From Gammaproteobacteria bacterium (lineage in GTDB: Bacteria > Pseudomonadota > Gammaproteobacteria > JAPPPA01), in NCBI GenBank assembly GCA_028817755.1, contig JAPPPA010000011.1:1-8457 (forward strand): a stretch of 8,457 bases of DNA, written 5' to 3'. Position 1 is the stretch's first letter, and each line of letters begins with the position of its first letter. The position numbers and the translations under genes were made by a program. Positions 5,249 through 8,457 of this stretch are shown piece by piece. Under the pieces are notes generated by a model that saw only the letters and a program-made list of their open reading frames with translations, made no database searches and was not told the origin of the DNA.

Positions 5249-6619
5249 CTATTTCCACCCCAGTTGCTTTTCAATTGAGGCGATAATCATTCCAGCAATA
5301 TCTTTGCCGGTGGCTTGCTCAATGCCTTCTAAACCGGGCGACGAGTTTACCTCTAATAATAGAGGTCCGTTTTTATAACGAATAATGTCTACGCCAGCTA
5401 CTTTTAGCCCCATCACTTTGGCTGCTTTGATGGCTAGGGCGCGCTCTTCGGGTTTGATTCGAACCAATGATGCTGTGCCGCCTTGGTGAAGGTTGGCTCG
5501 AAATTCGCCAGGCGCAGCTTCTCGTTGAATACTCGCTACAACTTTGCCATCAATCACAAAGCAGCGAATATCCTTGCCCTCAGCTTCTTTAATAAACTCT
5601 TGTACGAGTAAGTTTGCTCCGACTGCCTTAAATGCATTGATTACCGACTCGGCAGCTTTTTTGGTTTCTGCGAGCACTACGCCTCGTCCTTGAGCCCCTT
5701 CAAGTAACTTAACAATTAACGGTGCGCCGCCCACCATTTCTATTAAGTCGTTGGTATCCATAGGGGAGTTGGCAAATCCAGTGGTAGGGATGCTGATGCC
5801 CTTTTCTAGGAGTAGTTGTAGCGAGTAAAGCTTGTCTCGAGATCGAGTGATAGCGGCTGAGCTATTGGTGGTATAAATCCCCATGCTTTCAAATTGCCTC
5901 GCCAGTGCACAACCGTAAAAGGTAATGCTTGGACGAATGCGTGTAATGACCGCATCTAAATCATTTAGTGTGGCGCCGCCGCGATAATGTGCTGAGGGTG
6001 ATTCAGCATCTAGCTTCATATAACACTGACGAATGTTAAGGAATACAGCCTCATGACCTCTTTGTTCTGCGGCCTCGATTAATCGTCGGTTGCTGTATAA
6101 ATCGGGGTTGCTAGCCAAGAGGCCAATTTTTAGTCCATGCTTTACAGGCTGCCTGCGTTGATACAAGCGATCTAATTCGTCGTCATCAACTTGGCCTGAT
6201 AGAAAGCTGGCTTCCGGGTCTACCAGCAAACGGCCACTCATGGCTTCCCGCCCGAGTAACATTCGGTAACCCATGCTATCGCGATTGGTAAGTGTTACTT
6301 CAATTGCCCATTTTTGGTCGTTGAAGTTGAGCGTGGTGCTTATAACATAGCGATTTTCTGCACTACCGCTAGAACTTTTAACTCGGCGTCGATCAACAAT
6401 AGGGCATTCACAACGAAGTGCAGCTTTCAGGCTCTGTTGTAATGGGTGTACTTCAAAACTCACCCATGGTTTGCCATCGCGGGTGAATTTTTGGATGTTA
6501 ACTGCGTGTAGTGAAGATGTTTTAGCCCCTGAGTCTACCCGGGCCTTAATAGCTGGAATAGCCAAGTCTGGCAGCTCACACCATTCTTCGGAACCAATAA
6601 TCGATTTCGATGTTGTCAT
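5249..6619 (-). CDS. rimK: Retropepsin-like (RimB) domain fused to RimK-type glutamate ligase
   Basis: A 456-residue two-domain protein. Residues 1 to about 145 match the ATP-dependent zinc protease family (PF05618; RimB-like retropepsin fold), with the catalytic-type Asp29-Ser-Gly in ARVDSGAKTSSLHA and GYRMLLGREAM at 117-127. A linker (145-160) leads into a RimK ATP-grasp ligase: N-terminal domain from KIGLLASNPD (164-173), ATP-binding lysine region in PLIVKLLEGAQGRGV (300-314), QEFIKEAEGKDIR (340-352), and the metal-binding end with Asp411, Glu423 and Asn425 in LLEVNSSPGLEGIEQ. RimK adds glutamates to the C-terminus of ribosomal protein S6, and in Pseudomonas a separate RimB trims them. Here both activities would sit in one chain. 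The ATG at 6617-6619 lacks a clear Shine-Dalgarno. The family call is firm; S6 as substrate is inference, because related ATP-grasp ligases modify other targets. Confidence 0.88.
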   Translation of the reverse strand: MTTSKSIIGSEEWCELPDLAIPAIKARVDSGAKTSSLHAVNIQKFTRDGKPWVSFEVHPLQQSLKAALRCECPIVDRRRVKSSSGSAENRYVISTTLNFNDQKWAIEVTLTNRDSMGYRMLLGREAMSGRLLVDPEASFLSGQVDDDELDRLYQRRQPVKHGLKIGLLASNPDLYSNRRLIEAAEQRGHEAVFLNIRQCYMKLDAESPSAHYRGGATLNDLDAVITRIRPSITFYGCALARQFESMGIYTTNSSAAITRSRDKLYSLQLLLEKGISIPTTGFANSPMDTNDLIEMVGGAPLIVKLLEGAQGRGVVLAETKKAAESVINAFKAVGANLLVQEFIKEAEGKDIRCFVIDGKVVASIQREAAPGEFRANLHQGGTASLVRIKPEERALAIKAAKVMGLKVAGVDIIRYKNGPLLLEVNSSPGLEGIEQATGKDIAGMIIASIEKQLGWK

Positions 6620-6650
6620 GTATATTACTTAAAGGGATAAAAGCAGCGGA

Positions 6651-6656
6651 ATTATG
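6651..6656 (-). promoter_or_regulatory. Possible -10 element for the rimK-like gene
   Basis: On the - strand this reads CATAAT, five of six matches to TATAAT, about 32 nt upstream of the ATG. No convincing -35 is found at 16-18 bp. With this -10, the palindrome at 6682-6697 would be centred near -46, a typical activator position. This is a weak, consensus-only call. Confidence 0.25.
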
Positions 6657-6681
6657 GCGGAAAAACATGAAAACAGAAGTA

Positions 6682-6704
6682 TTTTAGGAACCTAAAAAGT
6701 TAGG
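6682..6704. promoter_or_regulatory. Palindrome in the divergent spacer, possible operator
   Basis: TTTTAGG (6682-6688), AA, CCTAAAA (6691-6697) is a perfect 7+2+7 inverted repeat in the 127-bp spacer between the - strand RimB-RimK gene and the + strand gene at 6747. A third arm, TTAGG at 6700-6704, can pair with the same CCTAA (6691-6695), so two hairpins compete for one arm. Its position between divergent genes suggests an operator for a dimeric regulator. No T-run or neighbouring stop points to a terminator. Confidence 0.4.
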
Positions 6705-6746
6705 CCCCCCAAATGTACCCCGATAGATTAGCTGAGGCGTGTCATA

Positions 6747-7115
6747 GTGCTAGAAATTGAGAAATTGGTTTTTGTTTGGAACGCTGACTTTAGCGTTGCC
6801 GGTGGCATCCGCGCACTGAAAGAAGTGGCGAGTGGTGAGCACAGCTGCACCTTGTGTGAGATCGCTTATCACCGAGTCACACAAACATCGGAGTGGAAGG
6901 CGTATAAAAAGTCACTTGGTATTGAAGTGCGTGAGCCTTGCCGGAACCAGTTAAAAGCCGACCAGCTAGCAGCGGCTGGCGGTGACTTTCCCTGTGTACT
7001 TGCCCATACCGAAGCGGGCGTGCATAAATTATTGGGTGCTAAAGAAATCGATGCTTGTGAAGGTGACTTTGAGCGCTTCCGGCATGGTTTAGGTTTGGCG
7101 TTAGCAGCGCTGTAG
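6747..7115 (+). CDS. Small cysteine-containing protein of unknown function
   Basis: A 122-residue soluble protein with no signal peptide. It starts at GTG 6747, preceded by GAGG (6734-6737) at good spacing; no ATG is available near the N-terminus. The opening KLVFVWNADF strand, then a short helix and a CTLCEIAYH segment (Cys34, Cys37, His42), resembles a widespread family of hypothetical proteins that begin with a VYNAD-like strand and carry a CxLC motif before a tryptophan-containing helix (SEWKAYKKSL here). Further cysteines are Cys65, Cys83 and Cys104. The CxxC plus His could bind a metal or act in thiol chemistry, but no function is established that I can name. It is divergent from the RimB-RimK gene and convergent with the SGNH hydrolase, 9 bp apart, so it probably has its own promoter. 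Coding is supported by the ribosome binding site, fit to the spacing and the recognisable motif. Confidence 0.7.
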   Translation: MLEIEKLVFVWNADFSVAGGIRALKEVASGEHSCTLCEIAYHRVTQTSEWKAYKKSLGIEVREPCRNQLKADQLAAAGGDFPCVLAHTEAGVHKLLGAKEIDACEGDFERFRHGLGLALAAL

Positions 7116-7124
7116 TCTGCCTGT

Positions 7125-7832
7125 CTAGTGTTGCTCGCTCACTTGTTCTGCAGCAAACCTGCCCCATAAGGCATAGGCTTTTTCTCCTGGGTGAAAGCCA
7201 TCAGCTGCAATTAAATCTTTGGCGGGCGTGTAGGGAATTTCGCCAAACGTGCATCCAGCGTGATTATTCGCAAACTGCTCTAACAGTCTATTGAAGTGCT
7301 TTGCGCGTTCGCCCAACCACCAGCGTAGCGGTTGAGGTAAGGCAGGAAAACGGTGCATGGGTGGTAGGCTGGAAAACAGAATATGCTGAGCATGGAATTT
7401 CTTCTGTAATAACTCAGTTAACGTTGCCAAGTTGGCTAGCCAGCGTTTGCTAGATGTCATGGCGTTAACATCATTTACACCCACCGAAATCACAACAGAG
7501 TCAAAGCGTTCCGCTTGGTGATTTTGCAGCTGTTCAATCAACTGTGAAGATGTATGCCCAGAGGTAGCTATTAGCTTCCAATTCACGTTGTAGTCTTGGC
7601 TGAGCTGATTCACCATCGTGCCGGCTAAAGCCTGTTGTTGCCTTTCAACACCAACGCCGGCCGCGGCTGAGTCACCTAGAATTAACAGTGATAAGGGCGT
7701 GCCTTGGCCCTCATTACCTTCTCTTGAACCATTAGCTTCGGGCAATTTCGGAATTACACGGCGTACGTAAAAACCCTGTGTGTAGAACAGAGGGCCGAGT
7801 AATAACATGCTGAGGCGGAAAGACGTTTGCAT
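7125..7832 (-). CDS. Membrane-anchored SGNH/GDSL-family hydrolase
   Basis: A 235-residue esterase or lipase-like protein of the SGNH superfamily. All four blocks are visible: nucleophile Ser55 in LGDSAAAG, Gly92 in TSGHTS, Asn120 in SVGVND, and Asp211/His214 in DGFHPG. The N-terminus has a hydrophobic stretch (about 8-20, SMLLLGPLFYTQG) followed by arginines (YVRR), which suggests a signal anchor, not a cleaved peptide. SGNH enzymes hydrolyse carboxyl esters, thioesters or acyl groups on sugars; the substrate is not evident here. The ATG at 7830-7832 lies 3 nt after the stop of the PhoD-like gene and has no clear Shine-Dalgarno, so translation is probably coupled to that gene. A second Met at residue 9 is possible but has no better signal and would trim the anchor. 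A short hairpin (CGTTG/CAACG, 7843-7855) sits just before the junction. Confidence 0.87.
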   Translation of the reverse strand: MQTSFRLSMLLLGPLFYTQGFYVRRVIPKLPEANGSREGNEGQGTPLSLLILGDSAAAGVGVERQQQALAGTMVNQLSQDYNVNWKLIATSGHTSSQLIEQLQNHQAERFDSVVISVGVNDVNAMTSSKRWLANLATLTELLQKKFHAQHILFSSLPPMHRFPALPQPLRWWLGERAKHFNRLLEQFANNHAGCTFGEIPYTPAKDLIAADGFHPGEKAYALWGRFAAEQVSEQH

Positions 7833-7835
7833 TGT

Positions 7836-8457
7836 TTATAAACGTTGTAACAACGGGTTGCCGGCGTCAACGTTGAATTCTGCCAGTAGTAATGACGGGT
7901 TGGCAGCTGGTGCTTGCGCCAGCATAGCGCGCATCACTACGTTGCAGCCTGTAGGCGTGAAGGTGACCTCACACCAGCCATTGCGAGTGCCATCCCAGAA
8001 ATCAATATGCGGATTATTAGCTTCGATATTGGCTTGCTGCAGGAAGACATTCGCAGGCGGGTTAAAGCTAGCAATTGGAGTGGCGGCAACGGCACTGGTG
8101 GCGAATTCGGCTCCAATAGCGGTGCCGTCGCCTTCGTAGTTACTAAATAATTGAGCAGCGAGAAACGCATGTAAATCGCCGCTCAGAATGATCAGGTCGC
8201 TTACGTCACGGTCAGCTAAAGCTTGTAAGACGATACTGCGTTCGTCGGTGTAGCCGTCCCAGTGGTCTGTTTCGTAAATGGTAGCGGGTTGCTGATTAAC
8301 TTGAATGGGGCTGAAAGGAATGGGTTGGCAGAGCACCTTCCACTGAGCTGGGCTGTTCGCGAGTGTGTCTAACATCCAGTTGCGTTGTGCACTGCCCATC
8401 ATTGTGCGGTTTGGCTCGTGTCTCGCTTCGCAGGTAGATTCTAGAACCAGCTGCCGC
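7836..8457 (-). CDS. PhoD-like alkaline phosphatase/phosphodiesterase, C-terminal part (5' end outside window)
   Basis: The frame is open from the window edge to TAA at 7838-7836, giving about 206 residues of C-terminal sequence. Eighteen codons precede the first ATG at 8400-8402. They include QLVLES and then NRTMMGSAQRNW, which matches the PhoD-family pattern in which a TMLG-QxxW motif follows a variable loop, so the ATG is internal and not the start. Other family features are WDGYTDER at about 8259-8236 and the metal-binding LSGDLHAF at 8183-8160 (His codon 8169-8171). PhoD-like enzymes are usually exported metal-dependent phosphatases or phosphodiesterases, and a Tat signal would lie in the missing N-terminus. 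This gene and the SGNH hydrolase are separated by 3 nt and form an operon. The family call is solid; the substrate is unknown. Confidence 0.85.
   Translation of the reverse strand, partial: RQLVLESTCEARHEPNRTMMGSAQRNWMLDTLANSPAQWKVLCQPIPFSPIQVNQQPATIYETDHWDGYTDERSIVLQALADRDVSDLIILSGDLHAFLAAQLFSNYEGDGTAIGAEFATSAVAATPIASFNPPANVFLQQANIEANNPHIDFWDGTRNGWCEVTFTPTGCNVVMRAMLAQAPAANPSLLLAEFNVDAGNPLLQRL

Noticed and set aside
5236..5251. Bidirectional terminator between the DUF2058 and RimB-RimK genes
   Set aside because: The TAGCC/GGCTA stem is only 5 bp and lacks a T-run on either strand, so it is too weak to list.
7807..8170. Overlapping open frames on both strands across the PhoD-like gene (for example 7807-8139 and 7914-8150 on +, 7937-8170 on -)
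   Set aside because: They lack ribosome binding sites and recognisable motifs, while the - strand PhoD frame carries clear family motifs.

Overview
The window reads as ordinary chromosome of a gammaproteobacterium, probably a marine or environmental one. The main clues are a DUF2058/YaiL-type protein with its usual acidic C-terminus, a retropepsin-like (RimB) domain joined to a RimK ATP-grasp ligase, an SGNH hydrolase paired with a PhoD-like phosphatase, and an XRE-2TM regulator. Base composition looks moderate and even. I see no insertion sequence, tRNA, rRNA, CRISPR array or phage gene.

Layout. Bases 19-2096 form a probable two-gene unit on the + strand. It has a promoter-like pair, a leader hairpin, an exported protein of unknown function, a transglutaminase-like lipoprotein starting 4 nt after the end of the first reading frame, and a clear intrinsic terminator whose loop holds the stop codon. 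The first gene has an in-frame TAG at 1049-1051 followed by 81 more codons that look coding. Bases 2199-3938 encode an unusually long isocitrate dehydrogenase of 579 residues with a duplicated central region. Bases 3965-4593 hold the most unusual non-coding signal: eight TGTCG-type boxes at 11-bp steps, immediately upstream of an XRE-2TM gene whose eighth codon is TAA. Bases 4654-5238 encode a DUF2058 protein, which converges on the RimB-RimK fusion (5249-6619, - strand). A 127-bp divergent spacer with a perfect 7+2+7 palindrome separates that gene from a small cysteine-rich protein of unknown function (6747-7115, + strand). The right end is a - strand pair: a PhoD-like phosphatase whose 5' part lies outside the window, then an SGNH hydrolase starting 3 nt after the phosphatase stop.

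The two points most worth following are these. First, the IDH-like protein appears to carry one full active site spread over two homologous halves. The residues a homodimer borrows from its partner sit in copy A (Lys223, Asp263) and the residues it supplies itself sit in copy B and after it (Tyr322, Asp449, Asp453). This is the architecture of the ~740-residue monomeric IDHs, but in a much shorter chain whose ends resemble the dimeric enzymes. Second, the helical-phase TGTCG array looks like an operator for a head-to-tail protein filament, perhaps formed by the adjacent membrane-anchored regulator.

Two separate genes carry premature stops (TAG, TAA), each one C-to-T step from a glutamine codon. 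Sequence error or recent decay is more likely than recoding, because the other genes end normally at TAA or TAG.
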